Positions 1-5,577 of a stretch of 5,577 nucleotides of DNA are shown here, one piece after another. The stretch spans positions 1 to 5,577 of the forward strand of contig CAKWRB010000088.1 of assembly GCA_934845495.1 (NCBI GenBank). Direction: 5' to 3'. The position numbers were made by a program, and so were the translations under genes. Source of the DNA: an uncultured bacterium. GTDB lineage: Bacteria; Bacillota; Clostridia; Oscillospirales; Ruminococcaceae. Every line of letters starts with the position of its first letter. The first letter of the stretch is position 1. Below the pieces are notes generated by a model that was given only the letters and a program-made list of their open reading frames with translations, did not search any database and had not been told where the DNA came from.

Positions 1-1111
1 CACGCACTTCGTCCTTAAAGAGCTGACGCAGCGGCTCAATGATCTCCTTGAAGTCTACATAGTCCGGCAGACCGCCTACATTGTGGTGGCTCTTGATGAC
101 AGCGGAATCGCCGACACCCGACTCGATTACATCCGGGTAGATGGTACCCTGTGCCAGGTAGTCCACCGCACCGATCTTCTTGCCTTCCTCTTCAAAGATG
201 CGGATAAACTCCTCACCGATGATCTTTCTCTTGCGTTCGGGGTCGGTCACGCCGGCCAGACGGGCCAGGAAGCGGTCCTCGGCATTGATGCGGATAAAGT
301 TGATGCTGCCGTCGCCGAATACGGCTTCGATCTCATCGCCTTCATTCTTACGCATCAGGCCGTGGTCTACAAAGATGCAGGTGAGCTGACGGCCCACTGC
401 CTTGGAAAGCAGCGAAGCTACAACCGAGCTGTCCACACCGCCGGACAGAGCCAGCAGCACCTTGCCGTCGCCAACCTTGGCACGGATCTGCTCAATGGCG
501 GTCTGGGCATAGTGCTTCATGGTCCAGTCGCCGGTGGCGCCGCACACATTGTACAGGAAGTTCCGGATCATGGCAGTGCCGTTTTCGGTCAGGGTTACTT
601 CCGGATGGAACTGCATGCCATACAGCTTGGCTGCCTCATTGTACATGGCAGCAACCGGGCAGCTGTCGGTATGGGCTGCAGACTGGAAGCCCTCCGGCAG
701 TTCATAGATGGTATCGTTATGGCTCATGAGCGCATTGGCTGTTTCAGCCAGGCCCGAGAAGATGGTGCAGTTGGTATTGAACTCAACCGGCTTTCTGCCA
801 TATTCACGGACATGACCCGGCTTTACAGTACCGCCCAGAGTATACGCCATAACCTGTACGCCATAGCAGATACCCAGGATCGGAATTCCCATTTCAAAGA
901 TTTCCTTTTCCAGTCTGGGAGCGCCCTCTTCATATACACTGCTGGGACCACCAGTGAAAATAATACCAATGGGCGCAAATTCCCGGATCTTATCCAGGGA
1001 CATATTATAGGGATGGACTTCACAGTACACATTGCATTCACGCACTCTGCGTGCAATGAGCTGATTGTACTGGCCGCCGAAATCCAGAATAAGGACCTTC
1101 TGATTTTCCAT
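1..1111 (-). CDS. guaA: GMP synthase (glutamine-hydrolysing), 5' part; 3' end beyond window
   Basis: Cytoplasmic enzyme of the last step of GMP synthesis: XMP + ATP + glutamine gives GMP, AMP, PPi and glutamate. My reverse-strand translation starts [20 protein letters not shown] and stays open for 370 codons to the window edge. Residues 1 to about 190 are a class I glutamine amidotransferase domain, with nucleophile Cys82 in GICYGVQ and His169/Glu171 in MQFHPEV completing the triad. From about 200 comes the ATP pyrophosphatase domain, with PP-loop SGGVDSS at 223-229, then YPDVIES (325-331), [10 protein letters not shown] (340-349) and [12 protein letters not shown] at the cut. Family members are usually about 510-525 aa, so roughly 140 residues, including the C-terminal dimerisation domain, lie off the window. 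The ATG at 1109-1111 is preceded by AAAGG and AAGGT, 11 and 5 nt upstream. It is transcribed divergently from valS. No frameshift is seen and all visible catalytic residues are present. The identification is secure. Confidence 0.97.
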   Translation of the reverse strand, partial: MENQKVLILDFGGQYNQLIARRVRECNVYCEVHPYNMSLDKIREFAPIGIIFTGGPSSVYEEGAPRLEKEIFEMGIPILGICYGVQVMAYTLGGTVKPGHVREYGRKPVEFNTNCTIFSGLAETANALMSHNDTIYELPEGFQSAAHTDSCPVAAMYNEAAKLYGMQFHPEVTLTENGTAMIRNFLYNVCGATGDWTMKHYAQTAIEQIRAKVGDGKVLLALSGGVDSSVVASLLSKAVGRQLTCIFVDHGLMRKNEGDEIEAVFGDGSINFIRINAEDRFLARLAGVTDPERKRKIIGEEFIRIFEEEGKKIGAVDYLAQGTIYPDVIESGVGDSAVIKSHHNVGGLPDYVDFKEIIEPLRQLFKDEVR

Positions 1112-1153
1112 ACGCTACCTTGCCTTTCTTTATAGGATTCATATTTTCTTTTA

Positions 1154-1181
1154 TTTTTACATTTTTTGCGGGAAAATGCAA
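1154..1181 (-). promoter_or_regulatory. Candidate guaA promoter (weak match)
   Basis: Read on the minus strand, TTGCAT (1176-1181) lies 16 nt upstream of TAAAAA (1154-1159). Each hexamer matches the sigma-70/sigma-A consensus at about four of six positions. It would give a guaA leader of roughly 35 nt. An alternative is a lone -10-like TATAAA at 1215-1220 (minus strand), which has no good -35 partner and would give a leader of about 100 nt. The region is so AT-rich that chance matches are likely, so this is only a candidate. Confidence 0.3.
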
Positions 1182-1225
1182 GGATTTTACCCCGATTCCA
1201 TATTCTTTGAGCTTTTTATACAAAC

Positions 1226-1275
1226 TGGTCCGGACACATCGGGACCGGACTGTGTCACCTGTCGGGCATCCAGGT
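1226..1275. repeat. Cluster of overlapping short inverted repeats
   Basis: Three stems can be drawn here. GTCCGG (1228-1233) pairs with CCGGAC (1245-1250), and two wobble pairs extend it outward. GACACA (1233-1238) pairs with TGTGTC (1251-1256); it overlaps the first stem, so the two are mutually exclusive. ACCTG (1257-1261) pairs with CAGGT (1271-1275). CCGGAC also occurs as a direct repeat at 1230-1235 and 1245-1250. The block sits just upstream, in guaA orientation, of a lone TATAAA at 1215-1220. It could be an operator, part of a leader RNA, or a small structured element. The pairings are seen directly; the function is unknown. Confidence 0.45.
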
Positions 1276-1308
1276 TAAAAATAGGGGAGAGATTCGGAAA
1301 TTCTCCCT
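1276..1308 (-). terminator. Possible minus-strand intrinsic terminator or attenuator hairpin
   Basis: On the minus strand GGGAGA (1302-1307) pairs with TCTCCC (1285-1290) across an 11-nt loop, and the stem is followed by CTATTTTT (1277-1284). That is the arrangement of a rho-independent terminator pointing toward guaA. Only six strong pairs are present and the U-tract is interrupted. It could end antisense transcription arising near valS, or attenuate a long guaA leader if a minus-strand promoter lies beyond 1308, but I found no convincing one. It may also be chance. Confidence 0.35.
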
Positions 1309-1328
1309 GCGAAAATTGGGGGATTCCC

Positions 1329-1357
1329 TTGCCATTTTTTTGTGATTTTACTATAAT
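1329..1357 (+). promoter_or_regulatory. valS promoter (sigma-A/sigma-70 type)
   Basis: TTGCCA (1329-1334, five of six consensus matches) is followed after exactly 17 nt by a perfect TATAAT (1352-1357). The spacer is T-rich. Transcription would be expected to start around 1364-1367, giving a valS leader of about 60 nt. This is the best promoter match in the window and suits a constitutively needed tRNA synthetase. Confidence 0.85.
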
Positions 1358-1369
1358 GATAAAATAGGC

Positions 1370-1393
1370 TCAGACTGGGGATCCCCGGTCTGG
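1370..1393 (+). promoter_or_regulatory. Palindromic hairpin in the valS leader, next to the predicted start site
   Basis: An almost perfect palindrome centres on GGGGATCCCC (1377-1386), flanked by CAGAC (1371-1375) and GTCTG (1388-1392), with only a U·G wobble at 1376/1387. As RNA it forms a stem of about nine pairs with a GAUC tetraloop, within a few nucleotides of the predicted 5' end of the message. No U-tract follows, so it does not look like a terminator. It could protect the 5' end of the mRNA or, as DNA, be an operator overlapping the transcription start. The symmetry is seen directly; either role is inference. Confidence 0.55.
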
Positions 1394-1410
1394 CAGGATC
1401 AAAACAATTT

Positions 1411-1417
1411 GAGGAGG
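1411..1417 (+). promoter_or_regulatory. valS ribosome binding site
   Basis: GAGGAGG lies 7 nt before the ATG at 1425, a near-perfect complement to the 16S rRNA 3' end. It fixes the valS start and predicts efficient translation. Confidence 0.9.
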
Positions 1418-1424
1418 ATTCGAT

Positions 1425-4049
1425 ATGGGCAAAGATCTGGCCAAAACCTATGATCCCCATTCATTTGAGGATCGACTTTATGCCTTCTGGCAGGAAAAAG
1501 GATACTTTTCCCCTGTCGTCGACCATGACAAAAAGCCTTACAGCATTATGATGCCGCCGCCGAACATCACCGGACAGCTGCATCTGGGGCATGCTCTGGA
1601 TAATACACTGCAGGATATTCTCATCCGGTTCAAGCGGATGCAGGGGTATTGCACTCTGTGGCTGCCCGGCACCGACCATGCGTCCATCGCCACCGAAGCA
1701 AAGGTGGTAGAGGCCATGGCCAAGGAAGGGCTCACCAAGGAAGGGGTAGGCCGAGAGGAATTCCTGCGCCGCACCTGGCAGTGGAAGGAGACCTATGGCA
1801 GCCGCATCAATGCACAGATCAAGCGTCTGGGCAGTTCCTGCGACTGGACCCGTGAGCGCTTTACCATGGACGAGGGCTGTTCCCGTGCCGTTCGGGAGGT
1901 GTTCGTCAATCTCTATGAAAAGGGCCTGATCTATCAGGGCGAGCGCATCATCAACTGGTGCCCCCACTGCAAGACCTCCATTTCGGATGCCGAGGTGGAG
2001 TTTGAGGAGCAGGCCGGACACTTCTGGCACATCAAGTACCCGCTCATCGATGGCAGCGGCTATCTGGAGGTGGCAACCACCCGTCCTGAGACCATGCTGG
2101 GCGACAGCGGTATTGCCGTCAACCCCAACGATGAGCGCTACAAGCATCTCATCGGCAAGACCGCCATTCTGCCGTTGGTGGGCCGGGAGCTGCCCATCGT
2201 CGGCGATGAGTATGTGGAGATGGACTTCGGTACCGGTGTGGTAAAGATGACCCCTGCCCACGACCCCAACGACTTTGAGGTGGGTCTGCGCCACGATCTG
2301 GAAGTCATCAATGTGATGAACGAGGACGCCACTATCAACGAAAAGGGCGGCAAGTATGCCGGTCTGGACCGCTACGAGGCCAGAAAGCAGATCGTTGCTG
2401 ACCTGGAGGAGCAGGGCTATCTCATCAAGATCGAGGACTATACCCACAATGTGGGCAGCTGCTACCGCTGCGGCACCACCATCGAGCCGATGATCTCCAA
2501 GCAGTGGTTCGTCAAGATGAAGCCGCTGGCCGAGCCCGCCATCGAGGCAGTCCGCTCCGGCAAGACCAACTTCGTCCCCGAACGGTTTGACAAGATCTAC
2601 TACAACTGGATGGAGAACATCCGCGACTGGTGTATTTCCCGCCAGCTCTGGTGGGGCCACCGGATCCCGGCCTGGTACTGCGAGGACTGCGGTGAGGTGA
2701 TCGTCGCCAAGGAAGATCCCACCGTATGTCCCAAGTGCGGCAGTGTACACCTGCACCAGGACGAGGATACCCTGGACACCTGGTTCTCGTCGGCTCTGTG
2801 GCCGTTCAGCACCCTGGGCTGGCCGGACAAGACTGAGGAACTGGACTACTTCTATCCCACCAGCACTCTGGTGACCGGTTACGACATCATCTTCTTCTGG
2901 GTAGCCCGTATGATCTTCTCGGGCATCGAGCACATGGGCGAGACACCCTTTGAAAATGTGTTCATCCACGGCATTGTCCGGGATGCCCAGGGCCGCAAGA
3001 TGAGCAAGTCGCTGGGCAACGGTGTGGATCCGCTGGAGATCATCGACCGCTACGGCGCCGACTCGCTGCGGTTCACCCTGGTCAACGGTATCAGTCCGGG
3101 CAGCGATATGCGCTTCAGCGAGGAGAAGGTGACCCCCTCCCGCAATTTTGCCAACAAGCTGTGGAATGCCGCCCGGTTCATTCTGATGAACCTGCCCGAT
3201 GCTGATTCGCTGGAGCTGTCCCTGCCTGCCGAACTCACCGCTGAGGACAAGTGGGTGCTCACCAAGTATGACCGCCTGGTGCAGGAGACCACCGACGCTC
3301 TGGAGCGGTTCGATGTAGGTGTGGCTGCCGGCAAGATCTACGACTTTATCTGGGATATCTACTGCGACTGGTACATCGAGCTGGCCAAGTCCCGGCTGCA
3401 GGCCGGCGGCGAAACCGCCGACAATGCCCGCCGTGTTCTGGTCTATGTGATGACTGGTGTGCTGCAGATGCTGCACCCGTTCATGCCCTTCATCACCGAG
3501 GAGATCTGGCAGGCCCTGCCCCATGAAGGGGAAAGCATCATGGTCACCAAGTGGCCGGAGCCCAACGTCGCCCTGCGGTTCGATGCCGAGGAGGCCGACT
3601 TTGAAAAGGTGATGAACCTGATCCGTGCCGTGCGCAATGTGCGTGCCGAGATGAATGTTCCGCCGTCCCGGAAGGCCAAGCTGTTCATCGAGACCAAGCT
3701 GCCGGAGATCTTCCGGGCTGGACAGGCCTTCATCGAGCGTCTGGCCTTTGCCCCCGAGGTGGAGATCGGCGAGAGCTTTGATCTGCCCGGTGCAGCACAG
3801 GCTGTCACTGCCGATGCCCGTATTCTGATCCCCATGGACGAGCTCATCGATCGGGAGAAGGAGCTGGCCCGTCTGGAAAAGGAAAGAGCTGCCTGCCAGA
3901 AGGATATCGATTTCCTCTCCGGCAAGCTGTCCAATGCCGGCTTTGTGGCCAAGGCCCCCGAAAAGGTCATCGCCATGGAGCGGGAGAAGCTGGCCAAGGC
4001 CGAGGAAAAGCTCGCCCGCGTGGAGGAGAGCATCCGCAACCTGGGCTGA
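1425..4049 (+). CDS. valS: Valyl-tRNA synthetase
   Basis: Cytoplasmic class Ia aminoacyl-tRNA synthetase that charges tRNA-Val with valine using ATP and hydrolyses mischarged threonine. The 874 residues are normal full length. The Rossmann catalytic core carries the HIGH-type motif HLGH (53-56) after PPPNITG, and KMSKS at 525-529. The inserted CP1 editing domain shows [11 protein letters not shown] (217-227) and [13 protein letters not shown] (275-287). [17 protein letters not shown] (451-467) is a ValRS signature that helps separate it from IleRS and LeuRS. An anticodon-binding domain follows (about 605-750), then a lysine/glutamate-rich C-terminal coiled coil (about 805-872), a typical ValRS arm that contacts the tRNA. 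Four CxxC knuckles (179/182, 346/349, 419/422, 435/438) suggest zinc binding. The start is set by GAGGAGG. It has its own promoter and is followed by a strong terminator before folC. No T-box is visible upstream. Confidence 0.98.
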   Translation: MGKDLAKTYDPHSFEDRLYAFWQEKGYFSPVVDHDKKPYSIMMPPPNITGQLHLGHALDNTLQDILIRFKRMQGYCTLWLPGTDHASIATEAKVVEAMAKEGLTKEGVGREEFLRRTWQWKETYGSRINAQIKRLGSSCDWTRERFTMDEGCSRAVREVFVNLYEKGLIYQGERIINWCPHCKTSISDAEVEFEEQAGHFWHIKYPLIDGSGYLEVATTRPETMLGDSGIAVNPNDERYKHLIGKTAILPLVGRELPIVGDEYVEMDFGTGVVKMTPAHDPNDFEVGLRHDLEVINVMNEDATINEKGGKYAGLDRYEARKQIVADLEEQGYLIKIEDYTHNVGSCYRCGTTIEPMISKQWFVKMKPLAEPAIEAVRSGKTNFVPERFDKIYYNWMENIRDWCISRQLWWGHRIPAWYCEDCGEVIVAKEDPTVCPKCGSVHLHQDEDTLDTWFSSALWPFSTLGWPDKTEELDYFYPTSTLVTGYDIIFFWVARMIFSGIEHMGETPFENVFIHGIVRDAQGRKMSKSLGNGVDPLEIIDRYGADSLRFTLVNGISPGSDMRFSEEKVTPSRNFANKLWNAARFILMNLPDADSLELSLPAELTAEDKWVLTKYDRLVQETTDALERFDVGVAAGKIYDFIWDIYCDWYIELAKSRLQAGGETADNARRVLVYVMTGVLQMLHPFMPFITEEIWQALPHEGESIMVTKWPEPNVALRFDAEEADFEKVMNLIRAVRNVRAEMNVPPSRKAKLFIETKLPEIFRAGQAFIERLAFAPEVEIGESFDLPGAAQAVTADARILIPMDELIDREKELARLEKERAACQKDIDFLSGKLSNAGFVAKAPEKVIAMEREKLAKAEEKLARVEESIRNLG

Positions 4050-4076
4050 TCCTGACAAATCCAATCGCTATTCTGT

Positions 4077-4115
4077 ACGGCACAGTCGTTTTGCAGCGGC
4101 TGTGCCGTTTTTATT
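4077..4115 (+). terminator. Strong rho-independent terminator after valS
   Basis: ACGGCACAG (4077-4085) pairs perfectly with CTGTGCCGT (4100-4108). The stem extends inward by a wobble and two further G-C pairs, to about 12 pairs around an 8-nt loop, and is followed by TTTTTATT (4108-4115). It begins 28 nt after the valS stop. It should end most valS transcripts before folC. The minus-strand reading lacks an equally good U-tract. Confidence 0.9.
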
Positions 4116-4132
4116 GGAAGAATGGGGAAACC

Positions 4133-4161
4133 TTTACAAACCGGGGCCGCCGGTGTAAGAT
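4133..4161 (+). promoter_or_regulatory. Candidate folC promoter
   Basis: TTTACA (4133-4138, five of six consensus matches) and TAAGAT (4156-4161, four of six) are separated by 17 nt. They lie between the valS terminator and folC, where a separate promoter would be needed. The expected start is near 4168, giving a leader of about 30 nt. The spacer is unusually GC-rich, so strength is probably modest. Confidence 0.5.
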
Positions 4162-4187
4162 GAAAGCAGAATTTTGAGCCGGAAGGC

Positions 4188-4193
4188 AGGGAG
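4188..4193 (+). promoter_or_regulatory. folC ribosome binding site
   Basis: AGGGAG lies 6 nt before the ATG at 4200. It supports this start over any later in-frame ATG, such as the Met29 codon. Confidence 0.75.
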
Positions 4194-4199
4194 AACAGT

Positions 4200-5516
4200 A
4201 TGACAGGACAGGAAGCAGTAGACTATATTCATGGAGCCCGGGGCAAAGGGAAAAAGGAGGGCCTCCGGAAGATCACCGAGCTGATGCACCGGCTGGGAAA
4301 CCCCCAGGACCGCCTGCGGTATGTGCATGTGGTGGGCACCAACGGAAAGGGCTCCACCACCTCGATGATTGCCCATGCCCTTACGGCATCGGGGTATAAG
4401 ACAGGAATGTTCATCTCGCCGTTTATCCTCGATTTCCGGGAGCGGATGCAGATCGACGGCGAGATGATCTCCCCGGAAGAATTGGCCTCCTGTGTGGAGG
4501 AGGTGCGCCGGGAGGCGGACCAAATGGCGGCCGAGGGCAGCCAGCCCACCGAGTTTGAGCTGGTCTGCGCCACCGCCTTTGTGTGGTTTGCCCGGGAGCA
4601 GTGCGAGGTGGTGGTGCTGGAAGCCGGCATCGGCGGCCGGCAGGACTCCACCAACATCGTAAAGGACACCCTGGCGGCGGTGATCTGTTCCATCGGCCTG
4701 GACCATGTGGAGGTGCTGGGGGATACCCCTGCCAAGATCGCCGCCGAAAAGTGCGGAGTGCTCCGTCCGGGGATCCCCTGCATCTGCTACCCCGACCAGG
4801 ATCTGGAGGCGCTGGCAGTCATCATGGAAAAGGCGGCGGAACAGAACTGCCGATTGATCCAGGGCAACCTTCGGACAGTGGAGGTGGAGCGCATGACGCT
4901 GGAGGGAACCGATCTGCGCTACCGGGATCTCGCTCTCCATCTGCCGCTGGTGGGGCGATACCAGCTTGCCAACTGTGTCAATGCGGTGGAAACCCTGCTG
5001 GCACTCCGGGCCCGGGGCATGAATATCCCAGACAGCGCCATCGTCCGGGGCATTGGGGAGACCTTCTTCCCGGTGCGCATGGAGGTGGTCAGCCGCCGCC
5101 CGGCAGTGATTCTGGACGGCGCCCACAACGAATCCGGGGCCGCTGCCCTGTCCGGTGCGCTGGAGGGCCTGGTCCCCGGCCGGCTGGTGATCCTTATCGG
5201 CATGATGAAGGATAAGGATGTGCGGCACTCCATCTCCAAGACCCTGCCGCTGGCCGACCGGGTGTATACAGTGGAACCGCTGGACAACCCCCGGGCCATG
5301 CCCTCGGACGAACTGGCGGCGCTGGCACGGGAGTACTGCCCCGATGTGCGCTCCTGGGGCAAGGATCTGGACGGGGCTTTTGCCGAAGCCTATGACAGCC
5401 TCTCCCCGGAGGATACCCTGCTGGTGTGCGGTTCGCTCTATGTGGCGTCCGATCTGCGCCGCACCGCCCGCCGCTTCTTTGAGAGCCGGCAGATCCCCCA
5501 CAGTCCGCATCTGTGA
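4200..5516 (+). CDS. folC: Bifunctional folylpolyglutamate synthase / dihydrofolate synthase
   Basis: Mur-ligase family enzyme of the cytoplasm. It adds glutamate to dihydropteroate to form dihydrofolate and extends the gamma-glutamyl tail of reduced folates, using ATP. The 438 residues are normal for the family. The N-terminal ATPase domain has P-loop GTNGKGST (46-53), then SPFILDFRERM (73-83), TEFE (117-120) with the expected metal-binding Glu, EAGIGGRQDSTN (141-152) and IGLDHVEVLGDTPAKIAAEK (165-184), where Lys184 is the lysine usually carbamoylated. The C-terminal domain, from about residue 300, carries the Mur-ligase motif DGAHNESGA (306-314). All motifs expected of an active enzyme are visible. 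Whether it has both activities cannot be told from motifs alone; no separate folate gene is in the window. It lies 150 bp after valS, the common Firmicutes order, but behind a terminator with its own candidate promoter. Confidence 0.96.
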   Translation: MTGQEAVDYIHGARGKGKKEGLRKITELMHRLGNPQDRLRYVHVVGTNGKGSTTSMIAHALTASGYKTGMFISPFILDFRERMQIDGEMISPEELASCVEEVRREADQMAAEGSQPTEFELVCATAFVWFAREQCEVVVLEAGIGGRQDSTNIVKDTLAAVICSIGLDHVEVLGDTPAKIAAEKCGVLRPGIPCICYPDQDLEALAVIMEKAAEQNCRLIQGNLRTVEVERMTLEGTDLRYRDLALHLPLVGRYQLANCVNAVETLLALRARGMNIPDSAIVRGIGETFFPVRMEVVSRRPAVILDGAHNESGAAALSGALEGLVPGRLVILIGMMKDKDVRHSISKTLPLADRVYTVEPLDNPRAMPSDELAALAREYCPDVRSWGKDLDGAFAEAYDSLSPEDTLLVCGSLYVASDLRRTARRFFESRQIPHSPHL

Positions 5517-5523
5517 TCGATGC

Positions 5524-5563
5524 CCGGGATTTTTTCCCGGTGTCAGAAACCGACCTGATTTTT
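5524..5563 (+). terminator. Weak candidate terminator after folC
   Basis: CCGGG (5524-5528) pairs with CCCGG (5536-5540), plus one A-T pair, but its T-run is in the loop rather than after the stem. A second small stem (TCAG 5543-5546 with CTGA 5555-5558) is followed by TTTTT (5559-5563). Neither alone is a convincing rho-independent terminator; together they may slow or stop transcription. The next gene lies beyond the window, so it is unclear whether folC transcription continues. Confidence 0.35.
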
Positions 5564-5577
5564 ACTCCGAATCCTCT

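Larger units (their letters stand above)
1112..1424. other. Divergent guaA-valS intergenic region
   Basis: These 313 bp separate the two divergent start codons and contain no convincing gene. Small ORFs crossing the region have no plausible ribosome binding site and no recognisable product. The guaA-proximal part (about 1131-1220) is strongly AT-rich. The middle (about 1226-1308) is GC-richer and holds several short inverted repeats. The valS-proximal part holds a near-consensus promoter and a short structured leader. I looked for a T-box (the conserved GGGTGGNACCGCG antiterminator motif) on the valS side and for a purine-riboswitch core on the guaA side and saw neither. Confidence 0.85.

Noticed and set aside
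83..1135. 350-codon plus-strand open frame over guaA
   Set aside because: It is the codon-register complement of guaA. The minus strand encodes an unmistakable GMP synthase with catalytic Cys, His, Glu and PP-loop, while the plus-strand product resembles nothing known.
1112..1330. Purine riboswitch upstream of guaA
   Set aside because: The conserved junction and loop sequences of the guanine/adenine aptamer are not present on the minus strand.
1318..1345. GGGGATTCCC followed by a T-run just before the valS promoter, as a possible plus-strand terminator
   Set aside because: Only three or four base pairs are possible, the T-run is offset from the stem, and the same bases form the -35 and spacer of the much better supported valS promoter.
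1176..1367. Short plus-strand ORF of 63 codons in the intergenic region
   Set aside because: No Shine-Dalgarno sequence precedes it, it runs through the valS promoter, and the peptide has no recognisable feature.
1461..4064. Very long minus-strand open frame (867 codons) opposite valS
   Set aside because: It is in exact codon register with valS, so it stays open only because valS uses no TTA, CTA or TCA codons after Ser13. That is ordinary GC-biased codon use. The translation is low-complexity, rich in Gly, Leu, His and Asp, with no recognisable family.
4583..5215. 210-codon plus-strand frame inside folC, rich in Gly, Pro and Arg
   Set aside because: It is an out-of-frame reading of GC-rich codons within a clear gene, with biased composition and no start signal.
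4134..5510. 458-codon minus-strand open frame opposite folC
   Set aside because: Same cause: it is in codon register with folC, which avoids TTA, CTA and TCA. folC itself has a complete set of family motifs and a ribosome binding site.

Overview
This window looks like ordinary housekeeping chromosome from a fairly GC-rich member of the Firmicutes, class Clostridia. The Oscillospiraceae/Ruminococcaceae gut group (Faecalibacterium, Subdoligranulum or Gemmiger relatives) is my best guess. That rests on the valS-folC gene order common in Firmicutes, strong GAGGAGG-type ribosome binding sites, a near-consensus vegetative promoter, and protein wording that I recall from that group. The genus is not proven by the sequence.

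Layout. Positions 1-1111 on the minus strand hold the first 370 codons of guaA (GMP synthase); its 3' end lies beyond the left edge. Positions 1112-1424 are a divergent intergenic region of 313 bp. It holds an AT-rich guaA leader, a block of potential stem-loops (1226-1308), and a clear valS promoter (1329-1357) whose short leader contains a palindromic hairpin. Positions 1425-4049 on the plus strand are a complete valS (valyl-tRNA synthetase, 874 aa). A strong intrinsic terminator follows at 4077-4115, then a candidate promoter, then a complete folC at 4200-5516 (folylpolyglutamate/dihydrofolate synthase, 438 aa). The last 61 bp contain only weak hairpins.

How the genes work together. The three products serve basic growth: GMP supply, charging of tRNA-Val, and folate retention and maturation. 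Polyglutamylated folates feed purine synthesis upstream of GuaA, so there is a loose metabolic link, but nothing here shows a dedicated system. valS and folC point the same way and would commonly be read as an operon. Here the terminator and the separate promoter suggest they are at least partly uncoupled.

I found no mobile element, CRISPR array, tRNA, rRNA or novel gene system. The observations most worth a second look are regulatory: valS has no recognisable T-box, it has a palindrome just after its predicted transcription start, and there is an unexplained structured block between the divergent genes.
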